Shown here: piece by piece, positions 36,113-46,680 of the stretch
Numbering within the stretch: the stretch's first letter is position 1
Layout of the letters: every line of letters starts with the position of its first letter
Origin: Lelliottia jeotgali
Lineage (GTDB): Bacteria; Pseudomonadota; Gammaproteobacteria; Enterobacterales; Enterobacteriaceae
Length of the DNA: 64,000 nucleotides
Assembly (NCBI GenBank): GCA_002271215.1
Contig: CP018628.1
Coordinates: forward strand, 3,720,001-3,784,000
Reading direction: 5' to 3'
Notes under the pieces: model-generated
What the model saw: only the letters and a program-made list of their open reading frames with translations
Databases searched by the model: none
What the model was told of the DNA's origin: nothing
Made by a program: the position numbers and the translations under genes

Positions 36113-36557
36113 CGTGAAAGAAGTTGAAGACAATAACGTTTATTTGACTTTAGATAACCATAAAAGCGATGAGTTTATCTTAAAGCAGAATCTCGATGCA
36201 TTGATAAAACATAAAAATGACGAGATGACCCGCATTGCGCAAGACATGGTATCGATCCCAGCCGCGCTAGTGCGTCTGAAATGGGAAAATCGCCGTGAGA
36301 TATATTCTCTGCAGGTGAAAGAAGAAATATACGGTTCGATGATTAACGCGCTCATGGAACTTAAGCCAGAGCTTAAAGAAAAAATCATGGGACGGCTGGA
36401 AAGCAACTATCAGCATATGCTGACCAGAGAGTCCGCCACACTGCGTCTTACTCGTAAGTTGGCTGACGGCGGATATCACACCTCCAATGTCACCGCTGTT
36501 GCTCTGGACGAAGAAGCGCTTGCCGCGAAGACCGACGCGTCTTCAGACCCTAAATAA
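36105..36557 (+). CDS. Unrecognised small cytoplasmic protein, coupled partner
   Basis: 150 residues from ATG 36105; a GTG at 36114 with GAGG nine bases upstream is an equally good start. Predicted largely helical, with repeated Leu/Lys/Glu patterns (EEIYGSMINALMELKPEL) and an Ala/Asp/Ser-rich C-terminus. No family recognised. Overlaps the preceding gene. It ends about 95 bases before yghA. Confidence 0.7.
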   Translation: MINVKEVEDNNVYLTLDNHKSDEFILKQNLDALIKHKNDEMTRIAQDMVSIPAALVRLKWENRREIYSLQVKEEIYGSMINALMELKPELKEKIMGRLESNYQHMLTRESATLRLTRKLADGGYHTSNVTAVALDEEALAAKTDASSDPK

Positions 36558-36651
36558 CGGCCCATCCCCATCAGATTCGCCTGAATCAGCCCACCCCTTC
36601 CGTAAGCTCCCCTAGACTTAATGCCTTAAGTCACCGTTAAGGAGCGCTCTT

Positions 36652-37548
36652 ATGTCAAACCATCAGACGAAAATCCAGAATCCCATCACCCAATACCACA
36701 CCGGCGACTATCCGAAGCAAAAGCAGCCTGCGCCCGGCGTACAGTCGAAGATGACGCCTGTGCCTGATTGTGGCGAAAAGAGCTATAAAGGCAGCGGCAG
36801 GCTCCAGGACCGCAAGGCTCTGGTGACGGGCGGAGATTCCGGAATCGGACGCGCCGCAGCCATTGCTTACGCGCGTGAAGGCGCTGATGTCGCGATCAAC
36901 TACCTCCCAGCGGAAGAAGAAGATGCCCAGCAGGTGAAACAGCTTATCGAAGAGGCGGGTCGTACAGCCGTGCTGATCCCCGGCGATTTAAGCGATGAGT
37001 CCTTTGCCCGCTCGCTTGTGCATAAAGCACATGAAGCCTTAGGCGGGCTGGATACGCTGGCGCTGGTCGCAGGGAAGCAGGTCGCCGTCGAGAAGATTGC
37101 CGATCTGACCACCGAGCAGTTCAAACAAACCTATGCGGTGAACGTACTGGCGCTTTTCTGGATCACCCAGGAGGCGATTCCGCTCCTGCCTGCCGGTTCC
37201 AGCATTGTGACCACCTCGTCGATTCAGGCCTATCAACCGAGCGCACATCTGCTCGATTACGCCTCCACTAAGGCGGCGATATTGAACTACAGCCGGGGTC
37301 TGGCGAAACAGGTGGCGGAGAAAGGTATTCGCGTCAACGTCGTCGCCCCAGGTCCAATCTGGACCGCGTTGCAAATTTCTGGCGGACAGACGCAGGAGAA
37401 AATCCCGCAGTTTGGTCAGAAGACACCGATGAAGCGTGCGGGGCAGCCTGCTGAGCTGGCTGGGGTGTATGTCTATCTGGCAAGTCAGGAATCGAGCTAC
37501 GTAACGGCGGAAGTGCACGGCGTGTGCGGCGGGGAGCATTTGGGATAA
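36652..37548 (+). CDS. yghA: Short-chain dehydrogenase YghA
   Basis: 298 residues. An N-terminal extension (about 1-45) typical of the YghA/YdaD type is followed by a Rossmann fold with [12 protein letters not shown], a Ser (TTSSIQ) and the YASTK active-site motif (Tyr, Lys), plus the usual C-terminal APGPIWT. NAD(P)H-dependent oxidoreductase, general-stress type, physiological substrate not established. AAGGAG lies before the ATG. Copy B of the dispersed element follows its stop codon. Confidence 0.95.
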   Translation: MSNHQTKIQNPITQYHTGDYPKQKQPAPGVQSKMTPVPDCGEKSYKGSGRLQDRKALVTGGDSGIGRAAAIAYAREGADVAINYLPAEEEDAQQVKQLIEEAGRTAVLIPGDLSDESFARSLVHKAHEALGGLDTLALVAGKQVAVEKIADLTTEQFKQTYAVNVLALFWITQEAIPLLPAGSSIVTTSSIQAYQPSAHLLDYASTKAAILNYSRGLAKQVAEKGIRVNVVAPGPIWTALQISGGQTQEKIPQFGQKTPMKRAGQPAELAGVYVYLASQESSYVTAEVHGVCGGEHLG

Positions 37549-37552
37549 ACGT

Positions 37553-37641
37553 CTGTGCGGGCTGTTGCCCTCACCCCACCCCTCTCCCGTGGGAGAGGGA
37601 GAACACAAACAAAAACGGTAACCCTTGGGTTACCGTTTTGC
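37553..37641. repeat. Dispersed palindromic element with built-in terminator, copy B
   Basis: GTGCGG..TGTTGCCCTCACCCC, then CTCTCCCGTGGGAGAG, a short A-rich spacer and the terminator AAAACGGTAACCC-TT-GGGTTACCGTTTT. Nearly the same order and sequence recur at 60.7 kb (copy C). Confidence 0.85.
37612..37639. terminator. Bidirectional terminator between yghA and exbD
   Basis: Stem AAAACGGTAACCC / GGGTTACCGTTTT with a 2-base loop, ending in T runs on both strands; serves two convergent genes. Confidence 0.85.
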
Positions 37642-37644
37642 ATT

Positions 37645-38070
37645 TTATTTGGCTGCCGTTTTCTCTTCGCCTACCAAACCAATCTTGAGATAACCCGCCT
37701 GGTGAAGCCGGTCCATTACTCTCATCATAGTTTCGTAGTCGACGGTTTTATCCGCGCGGAAGAAGACGGTGGTGTCTTTCTTGCCCTCAGTCAGCGCATC
37801 GAGTGCCGGAATAACGGATTCATCGGTAACCGGGTCGTTGCCCAGGAACATCGATTTATCGGCTTTTACCGACAGGTAAATCGGTTTTTCCGGTCGCGGC
37901 TGCGGCTGGCTGGAAGACGCCGGCAGATTCACCTTCACGTCCACCGTCGCCAGAGGCGCGGCCACCATGAAGATAATCAGCAGAACCAGCATGACGTCGA
38001 TAAACGGCGTCACGTTGATTTCATGCATTTCGCCGTTATCGTCCAGATTTTCATTAAGACGCATTGCCAT
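37645..38070 (-). CDS. exbD: TonB-system proton-channel subunit ExbD
   Basis: 141 residues, as in E. coli. One membrane helix near the N-terminus (about 22-42) with the essential Asp in INVTPFIDVMLVLLIIFMV, then a periplasmic domain (about 60-135). Together with ExbB it converts proton flow into movement of TonB to power outer-membrane siderophore and vitamin B12 receptors. Six bases after the exbB stop. Confidence 0.98.
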   Translation of the reverse strand: MAMRLNENLDDNGEMHEINVTPFIDVMLVLLIIFMVAAPLATVDVKVNLPASSSQPQPRPEKPIYLSVKADKSMFLGNDPVTDESVIPALDALTEGKKDTTVFFRADKTVDYETMMRVMDRLHQAGYLKIGLVGEEKTAAK

Positions 38071-38076
38071 AACGTA

Positions 38077-38808
38077 TCAACCTACACGCAGTTTCGAAGC
38101 AGAATGGACCGGCTTAACGGAGCTGGCACTGAGGTCGAGATCGCGGCTTTGCAGCAGCAGAACCTGCGCAGCAACATCACCGAGCGTGGCTTTGAAGCTG
38201 CCAATCATACGCGCGAAGACGTTATAGATAACCACCGCAGGGATGGCAGCAATCAGGCCGATAGCCGTTGCCAGCAGCGCTTCTGCGATACCCGGCGCCA
38301 CAACCGCAAGGTTAGTGGTTTGCGTTTGAGCAATCCCGATGAAGCTGTTCATAATGCCCCATACGGTACCAAACAGACCGACAAACGGCGAAATTGCACC
38401 GATAGTCGCCAGATAACCATTCCCACGGCCCATGTGTCGACCGACGGCAGCAACGCGACGCTCAAGGCGGAAACCTGTACGCTCTTTAATGCCTTCGTTA
38501 TCTTCACTGCCTGCGGAGAGTTCCAGCTCGTTCTGAGCTTCGTAAACTAATTGGGTAGTCAGGCTTTTCGCTGCGAACGCAGACGTCATGTCAGACGCCT
38601 GATCCAGAGAGCGAGCTTCAGCCAGTTGCTGCTGCTCGCGCTTGAGACGACGCTTTTGGGAAATCAGCTCGACGCTCTTGCTGAAGAAAATTGCCCAGGT
38701 GATCACGGACGCCAGAATCAGGCCGATCATCACAATCTTAACCACGATGTCAGCATGTTGATACATGCCCCAAACGGAGAGATCCGTCTGCATCAAATTA
38801 TTACCCAC
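38077..38808 (-). CDS. exbB: TonB-system proton-channel subunit ExbB
   Basis: 243 residues; start MGNNLMQ as in E. coli. Three membrane helices; the last two carry the MotA/TolQ/ExbB signature (ISPFVGLFGTVWGIMNSF, GIAEALLATAIGL). Pentameric scaffold of the ExbB-ExbD channel. A Fur-like site lies about 65-80 bases upstream, so iron-starvation control is expected. Confidence 0.98.
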   Translation of the reverse strand: MGNNLMQTDLSVWGMYQHADIVVKIVMIGLILASVITWAIFFSKSVELISQKRRLKREQQQLAEARSLDQASDMTSAFAAKSLTTQLVYEAQNELELSAGSEDNEGIKERTGFRLERRVAAVGRHMGRGNGYLATIGAISPFVGLFGTVWGIMNSFIGIAQTQTTNLAVVAPGIAEALLATAIGLIAAIPAVVIYNVFARMIGSFKATLGDVAAQVLLLQSRDLDLSASSVKPVHSASKLRVG

Positions 38809-38871
38809 TCTGTATCTCCAGGACGCAAATCACAAATTCTGAGCATAATAATATCAAAACCACGTCGAATT

Positions 38872-38890
38872 GATAGTAGTTCTCATTAGT
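38872..38890 (-). promoter_or_regulatory. Candidate Fur box of exbBD
   Basis: A 19-bp site matching the GATAATGATAATCATTATC consensus at 12 positions, located in the upstream region of exbB. Fur control of exbB is known in E. coli. Confidence 0.5.
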
Positions 38891-39016
38891 ATTTGCATAG
38901 TGCCGTAAATTTCGCTCATTTTCCTTGCGCTTACGCAGTAAAAATTTCTTATGCGTATTTTTGATAAAATTTTCTGCTTATTCGCTTAGCATCCGGGTGC
39001 AGATTTTCATAGTCGT

Positions 39017-39040
39017 GGTAGTCTGGACGTCCAGACGGAT
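39017..39040 (+). promoter_or_regulatory. Tandem MetJ boxes of metC
   Basis: Three contiguous 8-mers, GGTAGTCT, GGACGTCC and AGACGGAT, match AGACGTCT at five, six and six positions. Located 19 bases before the metC start, consistent with known MetJ repression of metC. Confidence 0.75.
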
Positions 39041-39058
39041 AAAACAGGTTTAGCGAAC

Positions 39059-40246
39059 ATGACAGAGAAGCATCTTGATACCACGCTTGTCCAGGCCGGA
39101 CGCAGTAAAAAGTACACTCAGGGTTCGGTCAATAGCGTGATTCAGCGCGCCTCCTCGCTGGTCTTCGATACCGTTGAGGCCAAAAAGCACGCCACCCGTA
39201 ACCGAGCGAAAGGCGAGCTGTTTTACGGTCGTCGCGGCACGCTGACCCATTTCTCATTGCAGGAAGCGATGTGCGAGCTGGAAGGCGGTGTCGGTTGTGC
39301 GCTATTCCCGTGCGGCGCAGCGGCGGTAGCCAATACTATTCTGGCGTTTGTTGAACAGGGCGACCATATCCTGATGACCAACACCGCCTACGAGCCGAGC
39401 CAGGATTTCTGCACCAAAATTCTGACCCGTCTGGGCGTCACCACCGGCTGGTTCGATCCGCTGATCGGCGAAGGGATCGCAGAACTTATTCAGCCAAATA
39501 CGCGCATCGTGTTCCTGGAATCTCCCGGCTCTATCACAATGGAAGTGCATGACGTTCCGGCCATTGTTCGCGCGGTACGCCGCATCGCGCCTGACACCAT
39601 CATCATGATCGACAATACCTGGGCGGCGGGCGTGCTGTTTAAAGCCCTCGATTTTGACATCGACATCTCTATTCAGGCGGCGACCAAATATCTGATTGGG
39701 CACTCCGACGGCATGATTGGCACGGCGGTGTCTAACGCCCGCTGCTGGGATCAGCTGCGCGAAAATGCTTACCTGATGGGGCAGATGGTCGATGCCGATA
39801 CTGCCTACATGACCAGCCGTGGTATTCGCACGTTGGGCGTTCGCTTGCGTCAGCATCATGAAAGCAGCCTGAAAGTGGCCGAATGGCTGGCACAACATCC
39901 GCAGGTGGAACGCGTCAATCATCCGGCGCTACCGGGCAGCAAAGGCCACGAGTTCTGGAAACGTGACTTTACGGGCAGCAGCGGTTTGTTCTCGTTTGTG
40001 CTTAAAAAACGCCTGAACAATGACGAGCTGGCCGCCTACCTGGATAACTTCTCGCTCTTTAGCATGGCCTACTCGTGGGGCGGCTTTGAATCTCTGATTC
40101 TGCCTAATCAGCCTGAGCAGTTGGCTGAGCTACGTCCCGGCGGCGAAATCGACTTTACCGGCACCCTGATCCGACTGCATATCGGTTTAGAAAATGTTGA
40201 TGATCTGCTTGCGGATTTGTCGGCAGGTTTTGAACGTATCGTGTAG
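39059..40246 (+). CDS. metC: Cystathionine beta-lyase
   Basis: 395 residues, E. coli length. PLP-dependent Cys/Met metabolism enzyme: PLP lysine Lys210 in [24 protein letters not shown] and the [13 protein letters not shown]-terminal region. Cleaves cystathionine to homocysteine, pyruvate and ammonia in methionine synthesis. AGG precedes the ATG; tandem MetJ sites lie just upstream. Confidence 0.98.
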   Translation: MTEKHLDTTLVQAGRSKKYTQGSVNSVIQRASSLVFDTVEAKKHATRNRAKGELFYGRRGTLTHFSLQEAMCELEGGVGCALFPCGAAAVANTILAFVEQGDHILMTNTAYEPSQDFCTKILTRLGVTTGWFDPLIGEGIAELIQPNTRIVFLESPGSITMEVHDVPAIVRAVRRIAPDTIIMIDNTWAAGVLFKALDFDIDISIQAATKYLIGHSDGMIGTAVSNARCWDQLRENAYLMGQMVDADTAYMTSRGIRTLGVRLRQHHESSLKVAEWLAQHPQVERVNHPALPGSKGHEFWKRDFTGSSGLFSFVLKKRLNNDELAAYLDNFSLFSMAYSWGGFESLILPNQPEQLAELRPGGEIDFTGTLIRLHIGLENVDDLLADLSAGFERIV

Positions 40247-40388
40247 AGTGCAGGCTGTAAACGTACTCCCGGACGGTTTTACAGACACAGACCGCATAAA
40301 AGTCTGCGTTTGTTGCGTACGCGATCAACCCAAGCCGGGTAAATCAGGAGTACAATAGCCGCATATCCGTTGTTCCACAGGAAAGTCC

Positions 40389-41048
40389 ATGGCTGTCATT
40401 CAAGATATTATCGCTGCGCTCTGGCAACACGATTTTGCAGCGCTGGCGGACCCGCATGTTGTGGGTGTTGTTTATTTCGTTATGTTCGCCACATTATTTC
40501 TGGAAAACGGCCTGCTGCCAGCATCGTTCCTTCCCGGCGACAGCCTGCTGTTATTAGCCGGTGCGTTAATCGGTAAAGGCGTTATGGACTTCGCCCCGAC
40601 GGTCGTGATTTTAACCTCCGCCGCCAGTCTGGGCTGCTGGCTGAGCTATTTGCAGGGCCGCTGGCTCGGGAATACCCGCGTGGTGAAAGGCTGGCTGGCG
40701 CAACTGCCGGTCAAATATCACGAAAGAGCGACCTGCATGTTTGACCGTCATGGCCTGCTGGCGCTGCTGGCCGGGCGTTTTCTGGCCTTCGTTCGCACTC
40801 TGCTGCCAACAATGGCCGGGATTTCTGGTCTGTCGAACCGCCGCTTTCAATTCTTTAACTGGCTGAGCGGCCTGCTGTGGGTCGGCGTGGTCACGTCACT
40901 GGGTTATGCGCTGAGCATGATCCCGTTCGTTAAACACCACGAAGATCAGGTCATGACTTTCCTGATGATCCTGCCGATTTTCCTGCTGGTTGCGGGCCTC
41001 GTGGGAACGTTGTTTGTGGTTATTAAGAAGAAATGCTGTAGCGCCTAA
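40389..41048 (+). CDS. yghB: DedA-family inner-membrane protein YghB
   Basis: 219 residues, same length as E. coli YghB. Several membrane segments and the DedA signature ([28 protein letters not shown] with basic residues used in lipid flipping or proton coupling). In E. coli YghB with YqjA supports cell division and membrane homeostasis. AGGA lies before the ATG; 140 bases from metC. Confidence 0.95.
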   Translation: MAVIQDIIAALWQHDFAALADPHVVGVVYFVMFATLFLENGLLPASFLPGDSLLLLAGALIGKGVMDFAPTVVILTSAASLGCWLSYLQGRWLGNTRVVKGWLAQLPVKYHERATCMFDRHGLLALLAGRFLAFVRTLLPTMAGISGLSNRRFQFFNWLSGLLWVGVVTSLGYALSMIPFVKHHEDQVMTFLMILPIFLLVAGLVGTLFVVIKKKCCSA

Positions 41049-41058
41049 TCTCTTCCAT

Positions 41059-41081
41059 CCTCTCCCCAATGGGGAGAGGAT
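41059..41081 (+). terminator. Hairpin between convergent yghB and yqhC
   Basis: CCTCTCCCC-AA-TGGGGAGAGG stem, 11 bases after the yghB stop, followed by an A/T-rich but not pure T stretch. Related to the CTCTCCC palindromes elsewhere in the window. Confidence 0.6.
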
Positions 41082-41084
41082 AAT

Positions 41085-41984
41085 TTAAATCCCCTGCATC
41101 ATTCTGATTCGCGCCGCATCTTCCCCCGGCGTCACGCCAAAATAGCGTTTAAATTCACGACTGAACTGCGACGCACTTTCGTACCCCACGCGCATCGCCG
41201 CCGCGCTGGCCTTCATGCCGTCGTGAATCATCAGCATCCGCGCTTTGTGCAGGCGATAGCTTTTCAGATATTGCAGCGGCGAGGTGCTGGTGACGGATTT
41301 AAAGTTATGGTGAAACGCCGAGACGCTCATATTGGCTTCTGACGCCAGCTCATCGACACTCAGGTTTTCCGTGTACTGACTTTCAATGCGCTTCAATACG
41401 CGGCTGATCAGACTGAAATGGGTCTGACGGCTCACCAGCGCCAGCAGCGCCCCGCCGCCCGGTCCCATCAGCACGTGATACAGAATCTCACGGATAATCT
41501 GCTTACCCAGAATGCGCGCATCGAGCGGGCGTTCCATCACATCCAGCAGGCGCTCAATGGCGCAAAGAATTTCATCCGAGAGCGTCGCGGAGTTGATTCC
41601 GCTTGCCGCCATCGCCGGCTGGAACAGTTCGTCTTCGCCAATATCCATCAGCAGCTCCTGCAGCTGAAGAATATCCACGTTGACGCGAATACCGGCCAGC
41701 GGAACCGCCTCTGTCGCGAAAGTTTCACATTCAAAGGGTAAAGGTACTGTCAGGAGCAAATATTCATTGGTGTCATAGCGGAAGACGCGTTCGTTGATAT
41801 AGCCAATTTTATGGCCCGAAAAGAGAAATACGATGCCAGGCTGATACATCACAGGCGTGCGCGTACCGGGCTGCGTGCCGTACAACAGGCGGATATCCGG
41901 CAGCAGCTCATTGAGATTATTTTCTTTATCTTTCAGTCTATTAATTTGGCCTGTGAGCTGAAGGCAAATCTCATCGCGGTTCAT
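41085..41984 (-). CDS. yqhC: AraC-family aldehyde-responsive regulator YqhC
   Basis: 299 residues: N-terminal AraC-type cupin-like ligand domain (about 20-165) and two C-terminal helix-turn-helix motifs (about 200-295; [36 protein letters not shown]). In E. coli it activates yqhD and dkgA in response to aldehydes; here too it is divergent from both. The ribosome site is weak. Confidence 0.95.
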   Translation of the reverse strand: MNRDEICLQLTGQINRLKDKENNLNELLPDIRLLYGTQPGTRTPVMYQPGIVFLFSGHKIGYINERVFRYDTNEYLLLTVPLPFECETFATEAVPLAGIRVNVDILQLQELLMDIGEDELFQPAMAASGINSATLSDEILCAIERLLDVMERPLDARILGKQIIREILYHVLMGPGGGALLALVSRQTHFSLISRVLKRIESQYTENLSVDELASEANMSVSAFHHNFKSVTSTSPLQYLKSYRLHKARMLMIHDGMKASAAAMRVGYESASQFSREFKRYFGVTPGEDAARIRMMQGI

Positions 41985-42179
41985 TTAGGTTCGTTCCCGA
42001 TACGGTTTCCAGTGATGCCAGTTTGCGCATCTTTTTCCCTTTTCTCCAGCCCTCTGTAGAAATGGGCAAGACAACGGCAGGAATGTGCATTGAGAGGCGT
42101 GCGTCCGATGGCCACAATGGGCACCATCAGGCAGCCATCGACGCCGCCACGTTTTTCACCCACATAAAGGGCACGAGCA
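41985..42179. promoter_or_regulatory. yqhC-yqhD divergent control region
   Basis: 195 bases between divergent starts. Expected to hold the YqhC binding site and the yqhD promoter. AAAGGG is the yqhD ribosome site. No clear operator repeat could be picked by eye. Confidence 0.5.
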
Positions 42180-43343
42180 ATGAACAATTTTAATCTGCAT
42201 ACCCCAACCCGCATTCTGTTTGGTAAAAATGCCATCGCCGACCTGCGCGATCAGATCCCTGACGGTGCACGTGTACTGATCACCTACGGCGGCGGCAGCG
42301 TGAAGAAAACCGGCGTACTGGACCAGGTTTATAGCGCCCTGGAAGGCATGGACGTGCGTGAGTTTGGCGGCATCGAGCCAAATCCGTCTTACGAAACACT
42401 GATGAACGCGGTCAAAATCGCCCGCGATGAGAAGATTACGTTCCTGCTGGCAGTCGGCGGGGGTTCGGTTCTCGACGGCACGAAATTTATCGCCGCAGCT
42501 GCGCATTACGCCGACGGCGTGGATCCGTGGGAAATCCTGCAAACCGGCGGAAGCAACATCACCAGCGCAATCCCGATGGGTTCTGTTTTGACCCTTCCAG
42601 CGACCGGTTCTGAGTCCAACAAAGGCGCGGTCATCTCGCGTAAAACCACCGGCGACAAACAGGCTTTCATGAACGAACACGTTCAGCCCGTGTTTGCCAT
42701 TCTGGACCCGGTTTACACTTACACCCTGCCACCGCGCCAGGTCGCTAACGGCGTGGTGGATGCCTTCGTTCACACGGTTGAGCAGTACGTAACCTATCCG
42801 GTTAACGGCAAAATTCAGGACCGCTTCGCAGAAGGTATTCTGCTGACGCTGGTGGAAGACGGCCCGAAAGCGCTGCAAGAGCCAGAAAACTACGACGTAC
42901 GTGCCAACGTGATGTGGGCAGCGACGCAGGCGCTGAACGGTCTGATTGGCGCTGGCGTGCCGCAGGACTGGGCAACCCATATGCTGGGCCACGAACTGAC
43001 GGCGATGCACGGTCTGGATCACGCTCAAACGTTGGCCGTCGTTCTGCCTGCCCTGTGGAATGAAAAACGCGATACCAAACGTGAAAAACTGCTGCAATAC
43101 GGCGAACGCGTCTGGAATATCACTACCGGTTCTGACGACGAGCGTATCGATGCCGCTATCGCAGCGACGCGTAACTTCTTCGAACAGCTGGGCGTGCCAA
43201 CTCGCCTCTCCGGTTACGGCCTTGACGGCAGCTCTATCCCTGCTCTGCTGGCAAAACTGGAAGAGCACGGTATGACGCAAATTGGTGAGCGCAACGACAT
43301 TACGCTGAACGTCAGCCGTCGCATTTACGAAGCGGCCCGCTAA
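42180..43343 (+). CDS. yqhD: NADPH-dependent aldehyde reductase YqhD
   Basis: 387 residues, iron/zinc-type alcohol dehydrogenase. Metal ligands at the E. coli positions: Asp194, His198, His267 and His281 (VVDAFVH, THMLGHELTAMHGLDHAQ); cofactor region GGGSVLDGTKF. Reduces short-chain aldehydes such as glyoxal, methylglyoxal, furfural and butanal. AAGGG lies before the ATG. First of the yqhD-dkgA pair. Confidence 0.98.
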   Translation: MNNFNLHTPTRILFGKNAIADLRDQIPDGARVLITYGGGSVKKTGVLDQVYSALEGMDVREFGGIEPNPSYETLMNAVKIARDEKITFLLAVGGGSVLDGTKFIAAAAHYADGVDPWEILQTGGSNITSAIPMGSVLTLPATGSESNKGAVISRKTTGDKQAFMNEHVQPVFAILDPVYTYTLPPRQVANGVVDAFVHTVEQYVTYPVNGKIQDRFAEGILLTLVEDGPKALQEPENYDVRANVMWAATQALNGLIGAGVPQDWATHMLGHELTAMHGLDHAQTLAVVLPALWNEKRDTKREKLLQYGERVWNITTGSDDERIDAAIAATRNFFEQLGVPTRLSGYGLDGSSIPALLAKLEEHGMTQIGERNDITLNVSRRIYEAAR

Positions 43344-43402
43344 GCGTTTTTGTCATCCCGCCTTTCGTTTTTTGACATTTCGTCCAGACTTAATGCACAT
43401 CA

Positions 43403-43428
43403 CATCACCGGGGACACCCCCGGTGATG
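43403..43428 (+). other. Perfect hairpin between yqhD and dkgA
   Basis: CATCACCGGGG / CCCCGGTGATG, an 11-bp perfect stem with a 4-base loop, no T run, ending 8 bases before the dkgA ribosome site. More like an mRNA processing or stabilising structure than a terminator. Confidence 0.6.
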
Positions 43429-43447
43429 AGCAAATGGAGGAGGAACA

Positions 43448-44275
43448 ATGGCAAACCAAACCCTAATCAAGCTTCAGGACGGCAACGTCATGCCCCAGCT
43501 GGGGCTCGGCGTCTGGAAAGCCGGCAATGACGAGGTCGTTTCCGCCATTCACAAAGCACTGGAAGTCGGCTATCGGTCTATCGATACCGCCGCCGCATAC
43601 AAAAATGAAGACGGCGTGGGCAAAGCCTTGTCCAGCGCTGACATCCCACGCGATGAGTTATTCATCACCACCAAACTGTGGAACGACGACCAAAAACGCC
43701 CGCGCGAAGCCCTGCTGGAAAGTCTGGAAAAACTCCAGCTCGATTTCGTTGATCTCTATCTGATGCACTGGCCGGTTCCGGCCATCGATCATTACGTCGA
43801 GGCGTGGAAAGGGCTAATCGACCTGCAACAAGAGGGGTTGGTGAAGAGCATCGGGGTCTGTAATTTCCAGATCCATCATCTGCAGCGTTTGATTGATGAA
43901 ACCGGCGTTGCGCCAGTGATCAACCAGATTGAGTTGCACCCACTCATGCAGCAGCGTCAACTGCACGCCTGGAACGCCACGCACAAAATTCAGACCGAAT
44001 CCTGGAGCCCGCTGGCTCAGGGCGGTGAAGGCGTGTTCGATCAGAAAATCATTCGGGATCTTGCCGAGAAGTACGGCAAAACTGTCGCGCAGATCGTCAT
44101 TCGCTGGCATCTGGACAGCGGCCTGGTAGTAATCCCGAAATCGGTCACTCCGTCGCGCATTGCCGAGAACTTCGACGTCTGGGATTTCCGTCTGGATAAA
44201 GAGGAATTGAGCGAAATAGCGAAGCTGGACCAGGGCAAGCGTTTAGGGCCTGACCCGGATCAGTTTGGCGGGTAG
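43448..44275 (+). CDS. dkgA: 2,5-diketo-D-gluconate/methylglyoxal reductase A
   Basis: 275 residues, aldo-keto reductase. Catalytic tetrad by my count Asp46, Tyr51, Lys76 and His107 (RSIDTAAAYKNE, ITTKLW, LYLMHWP); C-terminal cofactor loop VIPKSVTPSRI. Reduces 2,5-diketogluconate and several reactive aldehydes with NADPH. GGAGGAGGA precedes the ATG. Co-oriented with yqhD and likely also under YqhC. Confidence 0.97.
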   Translation: MANQTLIKLQDGNVMPQLGLGVWKAGNDEVVSAIHKALEVGYRSIDTAAAYKNEDGVGKALSSADIPRDELFITTKLWNDDQKRPREALLESLEKLQLDFVDLYLMHWPVPAIDHYVEAWKGLIDLQQEGLVKSIGVCNFQIHHLQRLIDETGVAPVINQIELHPLMQQRQLHAWNATHKIQTESWSPLAQGGEGVFDQKIIRDLAEKYGKTVAQIVIRWHLDSGLVVIPKSVTPSRIAENFDVWDFRLDKEELSEIAKLDQGKRLGPDPDQFGG

Positions 44276-44288
44276 TGTCGTAAAAAAA

Positions 44289-44407
44289 GCCGGGTGGCGG
44301 CTTGGCCTTACCCGGCCTACGGTTCGGTGCGGCATTTCTGCCGGATGGCGGCTGCGCCTTATCCGGCCTACGGTTTGTAGGCCCGGTAAGCGCAGCGCCA
44401 CCGGGCA
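44289..44407. repeat. Three REP palindromes between dkgA and ygiQ
   Basis: REP copies at 44289-44320, 44340-44371 and 44376-44407, the last inverted. They lie between convergent genes. Confidence 0.9.
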
Positions 44408-44415
44408 ACACAGGC

Positions 44416-46587
44416 TTAGCGGCCTGCCACTTTCCCACGTTTTTTGTTCGACGCAGGCGTCTGACGCTGATGTGCTACCGGCGTATGCTTGGTCAGTGCC
44501 GGGCGCGTATTGCGGTTCTGACGACGCGCTTCGCGCATCTCATCCAGCGTTGGCGCAGGCACCAGACATTCGCGGCGCGAGCCAATCAAGTGCTTTTTAC
44601 CCATATCTTCCAGCGCCTGACGGATCAGCGGCCAGTTCGCCGGATCGTGATAGCGCAACAGAGCCTTATGCAAACGACGCTGTTTGTCGCCTTTCGGCAC
44701 CACCACATCTTCACTCTTATAACCAATCTTACTCAGCGGGTTTTTGCCGGTGTAATACATGGTCGTCGAGTTGGCGAGCGGCGACGGATAGAAGTTCTGC
44801 ACCTGATCAAGACGGAAGCGGCGCTGCTTCAGCCACAGAGCCAGATTCACCATGTCCTCATCGCGCGTACCAGGGTGTGCGGAGATGAAGTACGGGATCA
44901 GATACTGCTCTTTCCCCGCCTGTTTGGAATAGGTATCAAACAGCTCTTTGAAACGGTCGTAGCTGCCCATGCCCGGCTTCATCATCTTCGACAGCGGGCC
45001 TTCTTCCGTGTGCTCAGGGGCAATCTTCAGATAACCGCCGACGTGGTGGGTCGCCAGCTCTTTAATGTAGCGCGGATCTTCCACGGCGATGTCGTAACGC
45101 ACGCCGGAGGCGATCAGGATTTTCTTGATACCTTTCAGGTCACGCGCGCGACGGTAAAGGTTGATCGTCGGCTCGTGGTTGGTGTCCATGTGCTGACAGA
45201 TATCAGGATAGACGCACGACAGACGACGGCAGGTTTGCTCCGCACGCGGGGATTTGCAGCGCAGCATATACATGTTAGCCGTTGGGCCACCGAGATCGGA
45301 GATAACGCCGGTAAAGCCTGGGACTGAGTCGCGAATGGCTTCGATCTCGTTAACGATCGAATCTTCCGAGCGGCTCTGGATAATGCGCCCTTCGTGCTCG
45401 GTGATCGAACAGAACGAACACCCACCGAAGCAGCCGCGCATGATGTTGATCGAGAAGCGGATCATCTCGTACGCCGGAATGCGGCTGTTACCATACGCCG
45501 GGTGAGGAATACGCTTGTACGGCAGGGCAAAGACGCTGTCCATCTCTTCGGTCGAAAGCGGGATCGCCGGCGGGTTCACCCAGATATAGCGCTCGCCGTG
45601 CTTTTGCATCAGCGCGCGGGCGCAGCCAGGGTTGGTTTCATGATGCAGAATGCGTGACGCATGCGCGTACAGCACTTTGTCAGCTTTCACTTTCTCGAAG
45701 GATGGCAGCAGAACGTAGGTTTTTTCCCACGGTTTTGGACGCGGCGGCTGCACCACTACGGCTTTGGCTTCGGCTTTTTTCGGCTCGACCGGTTTGTTAT
45801 CAGCACACGGCAGATCTTCGCCATACGGATGCGGGATCGGGTCGATTTTACCCGGCATATCGATGATGCGGGAATCCACCCCGCTCCAGCCCGGCAGCGC
45901 TTCTTTCACCATGATCGCGGTGTTACGCACGTCGCGGATGTTCCCGACCGGTTCGCCCTGCGCCAGACGGTGCGCCACTTCGACCAGCGGGCGTTCGCCG
46001 TTACCGAAGATCAGCATGTCGGCTTTGGAATCCACCAGTACCGAACGGCGCACGGTATCAGACCAGTAATCGTAATGCGCGGTACGGCGCAGGCTCGCTT
46101 CGATTCCCCCCAGGATGACCGGCACGTCTTTCCATGCTTCTTTACAACGCTGGGTGTAGACCAAAGTGGCGCGATCCGGACGCTTGCCCGCGACGTTATC
46201 GGCGGTATACGCATCGTCGTGACGCAGTTTGCGATCGGCGGTATAGCGGTTGATCATCGAGTCCATATTTCCGGCGGTGACGCCGAAGAACAGGTTCGGT
46301 TTGCCGAGGCTCATGAACGCCTCTTTGCTGTTCCAGTCTGGCTGAGAAATGATCCCAACTCGGAAGCCCTGCGCCTCCAGCATACGGCCACAGATGGCCA
46401 TGCCGAAGCTCGGGTGATCGACGTACGCATCGCCCGTCACCAGAATAATGTCGCAGCTGTCCCAGCCCAGTTGGTCCATCTCTTCGCGGGACATCGGCAG
46501 GAATGGCGCCGGTCCAAAGCAGGCCGCCCAGTACTGGGGCCAGGAGAAGAGGTCTCGATCCGGCTGGATCAGGGATATTGCGCTCAT
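44416..46587 (-). CDS. ygiQ: Radical-SAM protein YgiQ (UPF0313)
   Basis: 723 residues. N-terminal cobalamin-type domain with a Gly/Asp-rich start, central radical-SAM core with the CxxxCxxC cluster motif ([13 protein letters not shown]) and a C-terminal UPF0313 region. Uninterrupted here, whereas in E. coli K-12 it is annotated in two pieces. The modified substrate is unknown. GGAAG lies before the ATG. Confidence 0.95.
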   Translation of the reverse strand: MSAISLIQPDRDLFSWPQYWAACFGPAPFLPMSREEMDQLGWDSCDIILVTGDAYVDHPSFGMAICGRMLEAQGFRVGIISQPDWNSKEAFMSLGKPNLFFGVTAGNMDSMINRYTADRKLRHDDAYTADNVAGKRPDRATLVYTQRCKEAWKDVPVILGGIEASLRRTAHYDYWSDTVRRSVLVDSKADMLIFGNGERPLVEVAHRLAQGEPVGNIRDVRNTAIMVKEALPGWSGVDSRIIDMPGKIDPIPHPYGEDLPCADNKPVEPKKAEAKAVVVQPPRPKPWEKTYVLLPSFEKVKADKVLYAHASRILHHETNPGCARALMQKHGERYIWVNPPAIPLSTEEMDSVFALPYKRIPHPAYGNSRIPAYEMIRFSINIMRGCFGGCSFCSITEHEGRIIQSRSEDSIVNEIEAIRDSVPGFTGVISDLGGPTANMYMLRCKSPRAEQTCRRLSCVYPDICQHMDTNHEPTINLYRRARDLKGIKKILIASGVRYDIAVEDPRYIKELATHHVGGYLKIAPEHTEEGPLSKMMKPGMGSYDRFKELFDTYSKQAGKEQYLIPYFISAHPGTRDEDMVNLALWLKQRRFRLDQVQNFYPSPLANSTTMYYTGKNPLSKIGYKSEDVVVPKGDKQRRLHKALLRYHDPANWPLIRQALEDMGKKHLIGSRRECLVPAPTLDEMREARRQNRNTRPALTKHTPVAHQRQTPASNKKRGKVAGR

Positions 46588-46680
46588 AATGCTTCCGAAG
46601 AAAAAATAAACAAAGGGCGGGGATTATACGCTGGATTTATACGTTAAATGAAGGGGTATTATGAGGACGGGTTTTGCTGT

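Noticed and set aside
42156-43280. 374-codon minus-strand frame opposite yqhD
   Set aside because: yqhD is certain from its metal-ligand residues; the opposite frame shows no family pattern.
44302-45327. 341-codon plus-strand frame opposite ygiQ
   Set aside because: Antisense shadow of ygiQ; composition follows the real frame.
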